NCBI RefSeq assembly: GCF_003814875.1
Contig: NZ_RKQF01000001.1
Coordinates: 7,936,001-8,000,000 of the forward strand
Source of the DNA: Streptomyces sp. Ag109_O5-1
Lineage (GTDB): Bacteria; Actinomycetota; Actinomycetes; Streptomycetales; Streptomycetaceae
DNA length: 64,000 bases
Direction: 5' to 3'
Below the pieces are notes generated by a model. The model was given only the letters and a program-made list of their open reading frames with translations. It was not told the origin of the DNA and ran no database searches. Shown piece after piece: positions 25,438 to 34,364 of the stretch (position 1 is its first letter; every line of letters starts with the position of its first letter). A program made the translations under genes and the position numbers.

Positions 25438-26574
25438 GTGGCCACGGACTACTACGCCGTTCTCGGCGTGCGCCGCGACGCGTCGCAGGAAGAGATCAAG
25501 AAGGCCTTCCGTCGGCTCGCGCGCGAGCTGCACCCGGACGTCAACCCGGATCCGAAGACCCAGGAGCGGTTCAAGGAGATCAACGCCGCTTACGAGGTGC
25601 TCTCCGACCCGCAGAAGAAGCAGGTCTACGATCTCGGCGGCGACCCGCTCTCGCAGAGCGGCGGCGGGGGCGCGGGCGGCTTCGGGGCCGGCGGGTTCGG
25701 GAACTTCTCGGACATCATGGACGCGTTCTTCGGTACGGCGTCGCAGCGCGGGCCGCGCTCGCGTACCCGCCGTGGCCAGGACGCCATGATCCGGATCGAG
25801 GTCGAGCTCGACGAGGCGGCCTTCGGTACGACCAAGGACATCCAGGTCGACACGGCGATCGTCTGCAACACCTGCAACGGTGAGGGCGCGGCGCCGGGCA
25901 CCACCGCCCAGACGTGTGACATGTGCCGGGGCCGGGGTGAGGTCTCGCAGGTGACGCGGTCCTTCCTCGGGCAGGTCATGACCTCCCGGCCCTGCCCGCA
26001 GTGCCAGGGGTTCGGGACCGTCGTGCCGACGCCGTGCCCCGAGTGCGCGGGTGACGGGCGGGTGCGGTCGCGGCGGACGCTGACCGTGAAGATCCCGGCC
26101 GGTGTCGACAACGGCACGCGGATCCAGCTCGCCGGTGAGGGCGAGGTCGGGCCGGGCGGCGGTCCCGCGGGTGACTTGTACGTCGAGATCCACGAGCTGC
26201 CGCACTCCACGTTCCAGCGGCGCGGCGACGATCTGCACTGCACGGTGACGATCCCGATGACGGCGGCCTCGCTCGGTACGAAGGTGCCGCTGGAGACACT
26301 GGACGGGATGGAGGAGGTCGACATCCGGCCGGGTACCCAGTCCGGGCAGTCGATCCCGCTGCACGGGCGCGGTGTCACGCATCTGCGGGGCGGCGGCCGG
26401 GGCGACCTGATCGTGCACGTCGAGGTGCAGACGCCGACGAAGCTGGACCCCGAGCAGGAGCGGTTGCTGCGCGAGCTGGCGAAGCTGCGCGGCGAGGAGC
26501 GGCCGACGGGGCAGTTCCAGCCGGGCCAGCAGGGTCTGTTCAGCCGGCTGAAGGACGCGTTCAACGGGCGTTGA
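25438..26574 (+). CDS. dnaJ: chaperone protein DnaJ (second copy type)
   Basis: Co-chaperone that delivers unfolded protein to DnaK and stimulates its ATPase. The 378-residue product has a J domain (DYYAVLGVRRDAS ... the HPD motif in LHPDVNPDP), a Gly-rich linker (GGGGAGGFGAGGFGNF), four zinc-binding CXXCXGXG motifs (CNTCNGEG, CDMCRGRG, CPQCQGFG, CPECAGDG) and the C-terminal substrate domain. The start is GTG at 25438, directly after the hrcA stop codon. It is the DnaJ copy linked to hrcA, while streptomycetes usually have another copy in the dnaK-grpE operon, which is not in this window. It is under CIRCE control through the hrcA operon. Confidence 0.95.
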   Translation: MATDYYAVLGVRRDASQEEIKKAFRRLARELHPDVNPDPKTQERFKEINAAYEVLSDPQKKQVYDLGGDPLSQSGGGGAGGFGAGGFGNFSDIMDAFFGTASQRGPRSRTRRGQDAMIRIEVELDEAAFGTTKDIQVDTAIVCNTCNGEGAAPGTTAQTCDMCRGRGEVSQVTRSFLGQVMTSRPCPQCQGFGTVVPTPCPECAGDGRVRSRRTLTVKIPAGVDNGTRIQLAGEGEVGPGGGPAGDLYVEIHELPHSTFQRRGDDLHCTVTIPMTAASLGTKVPLETLDGMEEVDIRPGTQSGQSIPLHGRGVTHLRGGGRGDLIVHVEVQTPTKLDPEQERLLRELAKLRGEERPTGQFQPGQQGLFSRLKDAFNGR

Positions 26575-26650
26575 CGGGTGGCCGCCAGGGGGCTCCGCCC
26601 CTGGACACCCGAGGCCTTCGCCCACCCGCCATCCGACTCGGTTCGTTGAA

Positions 26651-26666
26651 GGGTGAGTCTTCACCC
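26651..26666 (+). terminator. hairpin downstream of dnaJ
   Basis: GGGTGA-GTCT-TCACCC forms a short perfect stem 77 bases after dnaJ. A second small hairpin, CGAAGG-N5-CCTTCG, follows at 26698-26714, and the phrase ACTCGGTTCGT is repeated in between (26636 and 26668). Confidence 0.45.
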
Positions 26667-26766
26667 GACTCGGTTCGTCACAAGGCGGGGCTCGGTTCGA
26701 AGGTGAGGCCTTCGACCCCGATATATCTGGCATGTGCCAAGGCGGCGGCCCGATTCGGACTTGTTC

Positions 26767-26798
26767 GGAGGACGTGACAACATGCCGTCATGTCCTCC
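26767..26798 (+). promoter_or_regulatory. inverted repeat joining the ribosome binding site and start codon of the nitronate monooxygenase gene
   Basis: GGAGGACGTGAC (26767-26778) pairs at 11 of 12 positions with GTCATGTCCTCC (26787-26798). The left arm holds the only good Shine-Dalgarno sequence and the right arm contains the ATG at 26790, so in mRNA the start region could be closed. It could equally be a DNA operator. Confidence 0.45.
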
Positions 26799-27869
26799 GC
26801 GCTGACCGATCTCTTCCCTCTTCCGATCGTGCAGGCCCCCATGGCGGGCGGGGTCTCCGTGCCGCAGCTCGCCGCCGCCGTGTCCGAGGCGGGCGGGCTG
26901 GGGTTCCTCGCCGCCGGGTACAAGACCGCCGACGGGATGTACCAGGAGATCAAGCAGTTGCGGGGGCTGACCGGCCGCCCCTTCGGTGTGAACCTCTTCA
27001 TGCCGCAGCCCGAGTACGCCGAGTCGGGTGCCGTCGAGGTCTATGCGCATCAGCTGGCCGGCGAGGCAGCCTGGTACGAGACCGAGCTCGGCGACCCGGA
27101 CAGCGGCCGGGACGACGGGTACGAGGCCAAGCTGGCCGTGCTGCTCGACAACCCGGTGGCCGCGGCCTCGTTCCACTTCGGTGTCCCGAGCCCGGAGGTC
27201 CTCGACTCCCTGCGCCGCGCGGGCACCCTGACCCTCGTCACCGCGACCACCGCCGAGGAGGCCCTCGCCGTCGAGCGGGCCGGGGCGGACGCGGTGATCG
27301 CCCAGGGGGTGGAGGCCGGGGGACACCAGGGCACACACCGGGATGTGCAGGAGAACGACGGGTCCGGGATCGGGCTGCTGTCGTTGATCGCCCAGATACG
27401 GGAGACGGTGGGTATCCCCGTCGTCGCCGCCGGCGGCATCATGCGCGGCAGCCAGATCGCCGCCGTGCTGGCCGCAGGGGCGAGCGCCGCCCAGCTGGGT
27501 ACGGCCTTCCTCGCCACTCCCGAGTCCGGCGCCACCGAGCTGCACAAGCAGGCGCTGACCAACCCGCTGTTCACCCGGACCGAACTGACCCGGGCGTTCT
27601 CCGGGCGGCCCGCCCGGGGTCTCGTCAACCGCTTCATGCGTGAGCACGGCCCGTACGCGCCCGCCGCCTACCCGGAGGTCCACCACCTCACCTCCCCGTT
27701 GCGCAAGGCCGCCGCCAGGGCCGGGGACGCGCAGGGCATGGCGCTGTGGGCCGGGCAGGGGCATCGGATGGCCCGGGAGCTGCCCGCCGGACAGCTGGTG
27801 GAGATCCTCGCCGAGGAACTCGCCGCCGCGTCGACAGCGTTGTCCACCAAGGAGGGGGAGGAGCGATGA
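26790..27869 (+). CDS. nitronate monooxygenase (2-nitropropane dioxygenase family)
   Basis: An FMN-dependent enzyme of the nitronate monooxygenase family, which oxidises toxic nitronates such as propionate 3-nitronate; some relatives are enoyl reductases. The 359-residue TIM barrel starts MSSALTDLFPLPIVQAPMAG (QAPM is the phosphate/FMN site) and shows AAAVSEAGGLGFLAAGY, GADAVIAQGVEAGGHQGTH with the catalytic His region, IPVVAAGGIM and GASAAQLGTAFLATPES. The Shine-Dalgarno sequence lies 16 bases upstream inside an inverted repeat, an unusual start region. rsmE follows with an ATGA overlap, so they are cotranscribed although functionally unrelated. Confidence 0.9.
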   Translation: MSSALTDLFPLPIVQAPMAGGVSVPQLAAAVSEAGGLGFLAAGYKTADGMYQEIKQLRGLTGRPFGVNLFMPQPEYAESGAVEVYAHQLAGEAAWYETELGDPDSGRDDGYEAKLAVLLDNPVAAASFHFGVPSPEVLDSLRRAGTLTLVTATTAEEALAVERAGADAVIAQGVEAGGHQGTHRDVQENDGSGIGLLSLIAQIRETVGIPVVAAGGIMRGSQIAAVLAAGASAAQLGTAFLATPESGATELHKQALTNPLFTRTELTRAFSGRPARGLVNRFMREHGPYAPAAYPEVHHLTSPLRKAAARAGDAQGMALWAGQGHRMARELPAGQLVEILAEELAAASTALSTKEGEER

Positions 27870-28615
27870 CCGCCCCCGTCTTCGTCGTCGACCACTTCCG
27901 TGCGGACGGCGGCGGACAGTACGTCCTGGACGGGCCCGAGGGCCGGCACGCGGTCTCCGTGAAGCGGCTCCAGCCCGGCGAGGAGGTCGTCCTCACCGAC
28001 GGCGCCGGCCGCTACGCGGTCTGCGACGTGGTCGCCGCCGAGGGCAAGGACCGGCTGGTCGTCCATATGACGTCGGTCTCGGAGGAGCCGGAGCCGTCTC
28101 CCCGTATCACCGTCGTCCAGGCCCTCCCCAAGGGCGACCGCGGTGAGGTCGCCGTGGAGACCATGACCGAGGTCGGCGTCGACGTCATCGTGCCCTGGCA
28201 GGCCGCCCGCTGCATCACCCAGTGGAAGGGCGACCGGGGCCTCAGGTCGCTCGCGAAGTGGCGGGGCACCGCCCGCGAGGCCGGCAAGCAGTCCCGCCGG
28301 GTGCGGTTCCCGGAGGTCACGGACGCGGCGACGACCAAGCAGGTTGCCGCACTTCTCGCCGAAGCCGACCTCGCCGCCGTCCTCCACTCCGACTTCGAGC
28401 ACGAAAGCCTGCCGCTGGCCACCGCCCAACTGCCCGCCGAGGGCGAGATCGTGCTGGTCGTCGGGCCCGAAGGGGGCGTCGCCCGGGACGAGTTGGCGCT
28501 CTTCGAGGAGGCGGGTGCGAAGGCCTACACCCTGGGGCCTACCGTGATGCGCACATCGACCGCGGGGACGGCGGCCGCGGCCCTGCTCCTGGGCCGCACC
28601 GGCCGGTGGTCCTGA
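27866..28615 (+). CDS. rsmE: 16S rRNA (uracil(1498)-N(3))-methyltransferase
   Basis: Methylates U1498 in helix 44 of 16S rRNA, at the ribosomal decoding region, using SAM. The 249-residue product has the RsmE pattern: PUA-like N-terminal domain (MTAPVFVVDHFRADGGGQYV, GPEGRHAVSVKRLQPGEEV), then the SPOUT domain with VVQALPKGDRGEVAVETMTE, RCITQWKGDRG and the knot VVGPEGGVARDELALFEEAG followed by TLGPTVMRTSTAGTAAAALL. It overlaps the preceding nitronate monooxygenase gene by ATGA at 27866. In actinobacteria rsmE commonly sits after hrcA-dnaJ, as here. Confidence 0.95.
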   Translation: MTAPVFVVDHFRADGGGQYVLDGPEGRHAVSVKRLQPGEEVVLTDGAGRYAVCDVVAAEGKDRLVVHMTSVSEEPEPSPRITVVQALPKGDRGEVAVETMTEVGVDVIVPWQAARCITQWKGDRGLRSLAKWRGTAREAGKQSRRVRFPEVTDAATTKQVAALLAEADLAAVLHSDFEHESLPLATAQLPAEGEIVLVVGPEGGVARDELALFEEAGAKAYTLGPTVMRTSTAGTAAAALLLGRTGRWS

Positions 28616-28643
28616 ACCGCACGACACTCCGGGGGAACACACC

Positions 28644-29036
28644 GTGGAACTCGCCCAGATCCGGCTTCTGGTCACCGACTTCGCCGCCTGCTACCGCTTC
28701 TACTGCGAGGTGCTCGGGCTGAAGCCGCAGTCGGGCGCGAGCGAAGGGCCGTACGAGAAGTTCAGCCCGCACGCCGGGTCCGCGGGGATCGCCCTGCAGG
28801 ACCGGGCGATGATGGCCGAGATACTGGGCGAGCTGGGGGATTCCGCCACCGGGCACCGGTCGCTGGTGGTGCTGCGCGTCGACGACCTCGACACCTACTG
28901 CGAGCAGATCACCGCGCGGGGCGCCGTCCTGGTGCACGGCCCGGCGCCGATGACGGAACGCATGCGCGTCGCCCACCTCAAGGACCCGGAGGGCAACCTG
29001 GTGGAGCTGCAGGAGTGGCTGCTGCTCCGCACCTGA
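28644..29036 (+). CDS. VOC family (glyoxalase/bleomycin-resistance-like) protein
   Basis: A 130-residue vicinal-oxygen-chelate fold protein made of two beta-alpha-beta-beta-beta units: VELAQIRLLVTDFAACYRFYCEVLGLK in the first and SLVVLRVDDLDTYCEQITARG ... AHLKDPEGNLVELQEW in the second. The final E in NLVELQEW is a usual metal ligand position; the first-half ligand is less clear. The family includes glyoxalase I, dioxygenases and antibiotic-binding proteins, and this one cannot be assigned a substrate. It starts with GTG at 28644, 28 bases after rsmE, and is likely part of the same transcript. Confidence 0.85.
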   Translation: MELAQIRLLVTDFAACYRFYCEVLGLKPQSGASEGPYEKFSPHAGSAGIALQDRAMMAEILGELGDSATGHRSLVVLRVDDLDTYCEQITARGAVLVHGPAPMTERMRVAHLKDPEGNLVELQEWLLLRT

Positions 29037-29153
29037 CGACGGTCCCGGGCGCTACGGCGCGCAGGACCGGTTCCCCCAGGGGGACATGACCGAACACGTG
29101 AGTGGCCGTATGCCCCCTACCGTCACGGGCCCGGCGGTGGCAGGCTGCCCTCC

Positions 29154-29723
29154 ATGGGGGCATTGAGACGGATTTGGCGTCGGCCGCGCGCAGCCAGGGT
29201 GGCGGCTGTGGCGGGCCTTGCCGCGGTGGGCGTGGGCGGCATGGCGGCCTGCCAGCCCAGCGACCTGAACACCGCGACGGTCGCCTACACCACCGACCAG
29301 ACCGCCACCGCCGAGCTGAAACGGCAGCACGTCGACGTCAGTTGGCTCACCTGCACCGGCAACTACGGCTCCTCGGCGAAGGCGACGAAGACGGCGCAGG
29401 CCACCAGGACGCCGTCTCCCTCCGGGACCACCGTCGTCTCCGTCGACTGCAAGGGGAAGACGAAGGACGGCCGGGCCATCACCGTGACCGGGCGGGTCAC
29501 CAAGGCGGTCAGCGGGGCCTGTGTGCGCGGTGACCTCGTGGCCAAGGTCGGCGGCAAGGAGTGGTTCCATGTGAAGGGGCTGGGCAACTGCGATGCCACG
29601 CCCGGACCGTCGTACAGCTACCGGCCGCCCACGTACGGGCGGCAGCCCGGTCCGACCGTCACGGTCACCAAGACCATCTGGTGCCAGGGCGACCCCAAGT
29701 GCTGGCCCGTGCAGGGAAAGTGA
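29154..29723 (+). CDS. putative secreted lipoprotein, unknown function
   Basis: A 189-residue exported protein. The N-terminus has several Arg (MGALRRIWRRPRAARV), a hydrophobic stretch (AAVAGLAAVGVGG) and a lipobox-like MAACQ with Cys at residue 33, so it is probably lipid-anchored outside the cell. The mature part holds several more Cys (LTCTGNY, SVDCKGK, GACVRG, GNCDATP, CQGDPKCWP), enough for disulfides, and a Tyr/Pro-rich stretch (PSYSYRPPTYGRQPGPTVTV). VSVDCKGKTKDGRAITVTG resembles the small beta domains of actinomycete DUF4333-like proteins, but this is uncertain. It precedes the tricorn protease gene by 46 bases. Confidence 0.75.
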   Translation: MGALRRIWRRPRAARVAAVAGLAAVGVGGMAACQPSDLNTATVAYTTDQTATAELKRQHVDVSWLTCTGNYGSSAKATKTAQATRTPSPSGTTVVSVDCKGKTKDGRAITVTGRVTKAVSGACVRGDLVAKVGGKEWFHVKGLGNCDATPGPSYSYRPPTYGRQPGPTVTVTKTIWCQGDPKCWPVQGK

Positions 29724-29769
29724 TCGAAACCGGCCGCCGGGAACACGCCGTGGTGCATAGGCTGAGCGG

Positions 29770-32700
29770 GTGACTCAGGGTGCAGCGACAGGACCGCGGT
29801 CCTACCTCCGATTTCCCCATGTCCACGGCGACCTGATCGCCTTCACCGCCGAGGACGACGTGTGGCTCGCGCCCCTCGACGGCGGCCGGGCCTGGCGGGT
29901 CAGCGCCGACAACATGCCGGTGACCCTGCCCCGTATCTCCCCCGACGGGACCACGGTCGCCTGGACCTCCACCCGCGACGGCGCCCCGGAGATCCACATC
30001 GCCCCCGTCGACGGCGGCCCCTCGACCCGGCTGACGCACTGGGGGAGTGCGCGCACCCAGGTGCGCGGCTGGACCGACGACGGGCAGGTCCTGGCGATCA
30101 CCACCTACGGTCAGGCCAGCCTCCGGCGCAGCTGGGCCCGTACCGTCCCGCTCGACGGCGGACCGTCCACCGTCCTGCCGTACGGCCCGGTCGGCCATGT
30201 CGCCCACGGGCCGCACACCGTGCTGCTGTCCGCGCCGATGGGCCGCGAGGCGGCCTGGTGGAAGCGGTACCGGGGCGGTACGGCCGGGAAGCTGTGGATC
30301 GACCGGGCCGGGGACGGCGAGTTCGTACGGCTGCACGAGGAACTCGACGGGAACCTGGAGTACCCCGTGTGGGCCGGGGAGAGGATCGCGTTCCTCTCCG
30401 ACCACGAGGGCACCGGGGCGCTGTACTCCTCCCTCGCCGACGGCTCCGACCTGCGCCGGCACACCCCTCTCGACGGTTTCTACGCCCGGCACGCGGCGAG
30501 CGACGGCACCCGGGTCGTCTACGCCTCCGCCGGTGAACTCTGGCTCCTCGACGACCTGGAGGGCGCCGAGCCGCGCCGGCTGGACGTCCGGCTCGGCGGG
30601 CCCCGCGTCGACCGGCAGCCGTACCCGGTCAACGCGGCCCGCTGGTTCGGCTCCGCCTCGCCCGACCACACCGCGCGCGGCAGCGCCGTCCTGGTGCGCG
30701 GCGGCGTGCACTGGGTGACCCACCGGTCCGGCCCGGCGCGCGCCCTCGCCGCCCAGCCCGGGGTACGTGCCCGACGGCCCGTCACCTTCCGCGCGGACGC
30801 CGAGGAGTGGGTGGTGTGGGTGACGGACGCCGAGGGCGAGGACGCCCTGGAGTTCGCCCCCGCCACCGGTCTCGCGCCCGGCTCCACCCCGCGCCGGCTC
30901 GCCGCCGGACAGCTCGGCCGGGTCCTGGGGCTCGCCGTCGCCCCGGACGGCAGCCGGGTCGCCGTCGCCTCCCACGACGGACGCCTGCTCCTCGTCGAAC
31001 GGGAGACGGGCGAGGTCAGGGAGGTGGACCGCAGTGAGGACGGCGACGTCTCCGGCCTCACCTTCTCGCCCGACTCGGGCTGGCTCGCCTGGTCGCACCC
31101 CGGCGCCGGCGGACTGTCCCAGCTCCGTATCGCCCACACCACCGACCTCACGGTCACCGAGGCGACCCCGCTGCGTTTCCAGGACTACGACCCCGCCTTC
31201 ACCCGCGACGGCAAACACCTGGCGTTCCTCTCCACCCGCTCCTTCGACCCGGTCTACGACGAGCACGTCTTCGACCTGGCCTTCGTGGTCGGCGACCGCC
31301 CGCACCTGATCACCCTCGCCGCCACCACCCCCTCGCCGTTCGGCCCGCAGCGGCACGGCCGCCCCTTCGAGACCCCCGACAAGGACGAGACCCCGGACGC
31401 CGAGGGCACCCCCGCCACCCGGATCGACCTGGAGGGCCTCGCCGATCGGATCGTGCCCTTCCCCGTCGAGGCCGGCCGCTACTCCGGCCTGCGCGCCGCC
31501 AAGGACGGCGTCCTGTGGCTGCGCCACCCGGTGCGCGGCGTGCTCGGCGCCTCCCGTGCCCACCCCGAGGACCCCGAGCCCAAGACCGAGCTGGAGCGTT
31601 ACGACCTCGCCCAGCAGCGCATCGAGTACCTCGCCTCCGACGCCGACCACTTCGAGGTCAGCGGCGACGGCAAACGCGTCCTGCTGTGGGCCGACGGCAA
31701 GCTCAAGGTCGTACCCAGCGACCGCCGCGCCTCGGGCGACGACGACAGCGACACCAACATCACCGTCGACCTGTCCCGGGTACGGCAGACCGTCGACCCG
31801 GCCGCCGAGTGGCGGCAGATGTTCGACGAGACCGGCCGCATCATGCGCGACCAGTTCTGGCGCCCCGACCTCGGCGGCGTCGACTGGGACGGCGTCCTGG
31901 ACCGCTACCGCCCGCTCGTCGACCGCTGCGCCACCCATGACGACCTCGTCGACCTGCTCTGGGAGGTGCAGGGTGAACTCGGCACCTCGCACGCCTATGT
32001 CACCCCGCGCGGCGGCCACGGCGGCGGCGCCCGCCAGGGCCTGCTCGGCGCCGACATCTCCCGGCACGCGGACGGCAGCTGGCGCATCGACCGGATCCTG
32101 CCCGCCGAGACCTCCGACCCCGGCGCCCGCTCCCCGCTCGCCGCACCCGGCGTCGCGGTCCGCGCAGGCGACGCGATCGTGGCCGTCGCCGGCCGCCCCG
32201 TCGACCCGGTCACCGGCCCCGGCCCCCTTCTCGTCGGCACGGCGGGCAAGGCGATCGAACTGACCGTGTCCCCGGCCGGCGGCGGCGAGCTGCGGCACCC
32301 GGTCGTCGTGCCGGTCGCGGACGAGGAACCCCTGCGCTACCACGCCTGGGTCGCCGACCGCCGGGCCCACGTCCACACGGCGTCCGGCGGCCGCCTCGGC
32401 TACCTCCACGTCCCCGACATGCAGGCGCCCGGCTGGGCCCAGATCCACCGCGACCTGAGCGTGGAGATGGCCCGCGAGGGCATCGTCGTCGACGTCCGCG
32501 AGAACCGCGGCGGGCACACCTCCCAGCTCGTGGTGGAGAAACTGGCCCGGCGGATCGTCGGCTGGGACCTGCCGCGCGGCATGCGGCCCCACAGCTACCC
32601 GATGGACGCGCCCCGGGGACCGGTGGTCGTCGTCGCGAACGAGTTCTCCGGCTCCGACGGCGACATCGTCAACGCGGCGATCAAGGCGCTCGGCATCGGC

Positions 32701-32979
32701 CCGGTGGTCGGCACCCGCACCTGGGGCGGCGTGATCGGCATCGACAGCCGCTACCGCCTGGTCGACGGCACGCTGGTCACCCAGCCGAAGTACGCGTTCT
32801 GGCTGGAGGGCTACGGCTGGGGCGTGGAGAACCACGGCGTCGACCCGGACGTGGAGGTCGTACAGACCCCGCAGGACTGGGCAGCGGGGCAGGATCCCCA
32901 GCTGGACGAGGCCATCAGACTTGCGCTGGAGGCCTTGGAGACGGCTCCTGCGAAGACTCCGCCCACTCTGCCCACCTAA
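29770..32979 (+). CDS. tricorn protease homologue (S41 family)
   Basis: Tricorn is a very large cytosolic self-assembling peptidase that trims peptides released by the proteasome. The 1069-residue product shows the whole order: an N-terminal six-bladed and then a seven-bladed beta-propeller (residues 1-660; FPHVHGDLIAFTAEDDVWLA, ISPDGTTVAWTSTRDG, FSPDSGWLAWSHPG), a helical linker, the catalytic His region GELGTSHAYVTPRGG (about 738), a PDZ domain (about 765-850) and the S41 core with DVRENRGGHTSQLV and the nucleophile Ser in EFSGSDGDIVNAAI (about 960). Start is GTG at 29770. Streptomycetes have proteasomes, so a role in peptide turnover fits. Its stop codon abuts a dispersed hairpin repeat. 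Confidence 0.93.
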   Translation: MTQGAATGPRSYLRFPHVHGDLIAFTAEDDVWLAPLDGGRAWRVSADNMPVTLPRISPDGTTVAWTSTRDGAPEIHIAPVDGGPSTRLTHWGSARTQVRGWTDDGQVLAITTYGQASLRRSWARTVPLDGGPSTVLPYGPVGHVAHGPHTVLLSAPMGREAAWWKRYRGGTAGKLWIDRAGDGEFVRLHEELDGNLEYPVWAGERIAFLSDHEGTGALYSSLADGSDLRRHTPLDGFYARHAASDGTRVVYASAGELWLLDDLEGAEPRRLDVRLGGPRVDRQPYPVNAARWFGSASPDHTARGSAVLVRGGVHWVTHRSGPARALAAQPGVRARRPVTFRADAEEWVVWVTDAEGEDALEFAPATGLAPGSTPRRLAAGQLGRVLGLAVAPDGSRVAVASHDGRLLLVERETGEVREVDRSEDGDVSGLTFSPDSGWLAWSHPGAGGLSQLRIAHTTDLTVTEATPLRFQDYDPAFTRDGKHLAFLSTRSFDPVYDEHVFDLAFVVGDRPHLITLAATTPSPFGPQRHGRPFETPDKDETPDAEGTPATRIDLEGLADRIVPFPVEAGRYSGLRAAKDGVLWLRHPVRGVLGASRAHPEDPEPKTELERYDLAQQRIEYLASDADHFEVSGDGKRVLLWADGKLKVVPSDRRASGDDDSDTNITVDLSRVRQTVDPAAEWRQMFDETGRIMRDQFWRPDLGGVDWDGVLDRYRPLVDRCATHDDLVDLLWEVQGELGTSHAYVTPRGGHGGGARQGLLGADISRHADGSWRIDRILPAETSDPGARSPLAAPGVAVRAGDAIVAVAGRPVDPVTGPGPLLVGTAGKAIELTVSPAGGGELRHPVVVPVADEEPLRYHAWVADRRAHVHTASGGRLGYLHVPDMQAPGWAQIHRDLSVEMAREGIVVDVRENRGGHTSQLVVEKLARRIVGWDLPRGMRPHSYPMDAPRGPVVVVANEFSGSDGDIVNAAIKALGIGPVVGTRTWGGVIGIDSRYRLVDGTLVTQPKYAFWLEGYGWGVENHGVDPDVEVVQTPQDWAAGQDPQLDEAIRLALEALETAPAKTPPTLPT

Positions 32980-33014
32980 GGGGCGCGGGGAACTGCGCGC
33001 TCAGCCCCCACCGA
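32978..33014. repeat. copy of dispersed GC-rich hairpin repeat
   Basis: AAGGGGCGCGGGGAACTGCG continuing to CTCAGCCCCCACC. GGGGC pairs with GCCCC and inner GCGC pairs with GCGC, giving a stable hairpin that starts at the tricorn stop codon and may terminate its transcript. The same element is at 41620-41660 and inverted at 14618-14657. Confidence 0.65.
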
Positions 33015-33078
33015 GCGCGCACCCGACGACGATACGATGCCCCGGAAGATCGATCACGGTGCCCAGGAAGGAAGCCGC

Positions 33079-33432
33079 ATGGCAGGGGAACCCCAGGACG
33101 ACTGCCTCTTCTGCAAGATCGTCGCAGGCCACGTCCCCGCGACGATCGTCCGTGAGACGGACACCACCGTTGCCTTCCGGGACATCAACCCCCAGGCGCC
33201 CACCCACGTCCTGGTGATCCCCAAGGTCCACTACAAGAACGCGGCCGAGCTCGCCGCAGGCGAACCCGCCGTCGCCGCCGACATACTGCGCGAGGCGCAG
33301 ACCGTCGCCGACGAGGACAAGCTGGAGAGCTACCGCGTCGTCTTCAACACCGGCAGTGGCGCCGGCCAGACCGTCTGGCACGCCCACGCACACGTCCTCG
33401 GCGGCCGCGGCCTGCAGTGGCCGCCCGGATAA
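33079..33432 (+). CDS. HIT domain protein (histidine triad nucleotide-binding)
   Basis: A 117-residue Hint-type nucleotide hydrolase or transferase that usually cleaves adenosine phosphoramidates. It begins MAGEPQDDCLFCKIVAGHVP (the conserved CxFC start), has THVLVIPKVHYKN and ends in the His triad VWHAHAHVLGGRGLQWPPG. The ATG at 33079 has GGAAGGAAG close upstream and is chosen over the frame opening at 33037. rnz starts 6 bases after its stop, and the deaminase gene follows, so the three are likely cotranscribed; a link to nucleotide turnover is plausible but inferred. Confidence 0.93.
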   Translation: MAGEPQDDCLFCKIVAGHVPATIVRETDTTVAFRDINPQAPTHVLVIPKVHYKNAAELAAGEPAVAADILREAQTVADEDKLESYRVVFNTGSGAGQTVWHAHAHVLGGRGLQWPPG

Positions 33433-33438
33433 CTCGCC

Positions 33439-34344
33439 ATGTCCGTACGTGAACTGGTGGTCCTCGGCACCGCCAGCCAGGTCCCCACCCGGCACCGCAA
33501 CCACAACGGCTACCTGCTCCGCTGGGACGGCGAGGGCATCCTCTTCGACCCCGGCGAGGGCACCCAGCGGCAGATGCTGCGGGCCGGCGTCGCCGCGCAC
33601 GACCTCAACCGGATCTGCGTCACCCACTTCCACGGCGACCACTCCCTCGGCCTCGCCGGCGTCATCCAGCGGATCAACCTCGACAAGGTCCCGCACCCGG
33701 TCACCGCCCACTACCCGAGGTCCGGGCAGCGCTTCTTCGACCGGCTCCGCTATGCCACCGCCTACCGCGAGACCGTCGGCATCACCGAGGCCCCGGTCGA
33801 CGCGGACGGCGACCTCGCCGCCACCAGGTCGTACACGCTGGACGCCCGAAAGCTGTCCCACCCCGTCGAGTCGTACGGCTACCGGCTCGTCGAACCCGAC
33901 GGCCGCCGCATGCTGCCCGAACGGCTCGCCGCGCACGGGATCACGGGACCGGATGTCGGCCGGATCCAGCGCGCCGGCGTCCTCGGGGACGTCACGCTCG
34001 ACGAGGTCAGCGAGGTGCGGCGCGGCCAGCGGTTCGCGTTCGTGATGGACACCCGGCTGTGCGACGGCGTGCACGCCCTCGCCAAGGGCTGCGACCTGCT
34101 CGTCATCGAGTCCACGTTCCTCGACGAGGACGCCGGACTCGCCGAGGAACACGGCCACCTGACCGCCGGTCAGGCGGCGGCCGTCGCCCGGGACGCGGGC
34201 GTACGGCACCTCGTGCTGACCCACTTCAGCCAGCGCTACTCGGAACCCGAGGAGTTCGAGCGGCAGGCGCGGGCCGCCGGATACGAGGGCGAGCTGACCG
34301 TGGCGCGGGATCTGCTCCGTGTGCCGGTTCCGAAGCGCAGGTGA
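33439..34344 (+). CDS. rnz: ribonuclease Z
   Basis: RNase Z removes the 3' trailer of pre-tRNAs. The 301-residue MBL-fold protein shows the family signature: VRELVVLGTASQVPTRHRNH at the start, LFDPGEGTQRQM, the metal motif CVTHFHGDHSLGLAG (HxHxDH, about residue 60), SHPVESYGYRLVEPDG, the Asp in FVMDTRLCDG and the final His in LTHFSQRYSEPEEF. Length is normal for the short (elaC-type) form. It lies between the HIT gene and the adenine/adenosine deaminase gene with short gaps. tRNA maturation at the CCA-less ends would be its role. Confidence 0.95.
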   Translation: MSVRELVVLGTASQVPTRHRNHNGYLLRWDGEGILFDPGEGTQRQMLRAGVAAHDLNRICVTHFHGDHSLGLAGVIQRINLDKVPHPVTAHYPRSGQRFFDRLRYATAYRETVGITEAPVDADGDLAATRSYTLDARKLSHPVESYGYRLVEPDGRRMLPERLAAHGITGPDVGRIQRAGVLGDVTLDEVSEVRRGQRFAFVMDTRLCDGVHALAKGCDLLVIESTFLDEDAGLAEEHGHLTAGQAAAVARDAGVRHLVLTHFSQRYSEPEEFERQARAAGYEGELTVARDLLRVPVPKRR

Positions 34345-34364
34345 AGCGGCCGTACCATGCTTTG

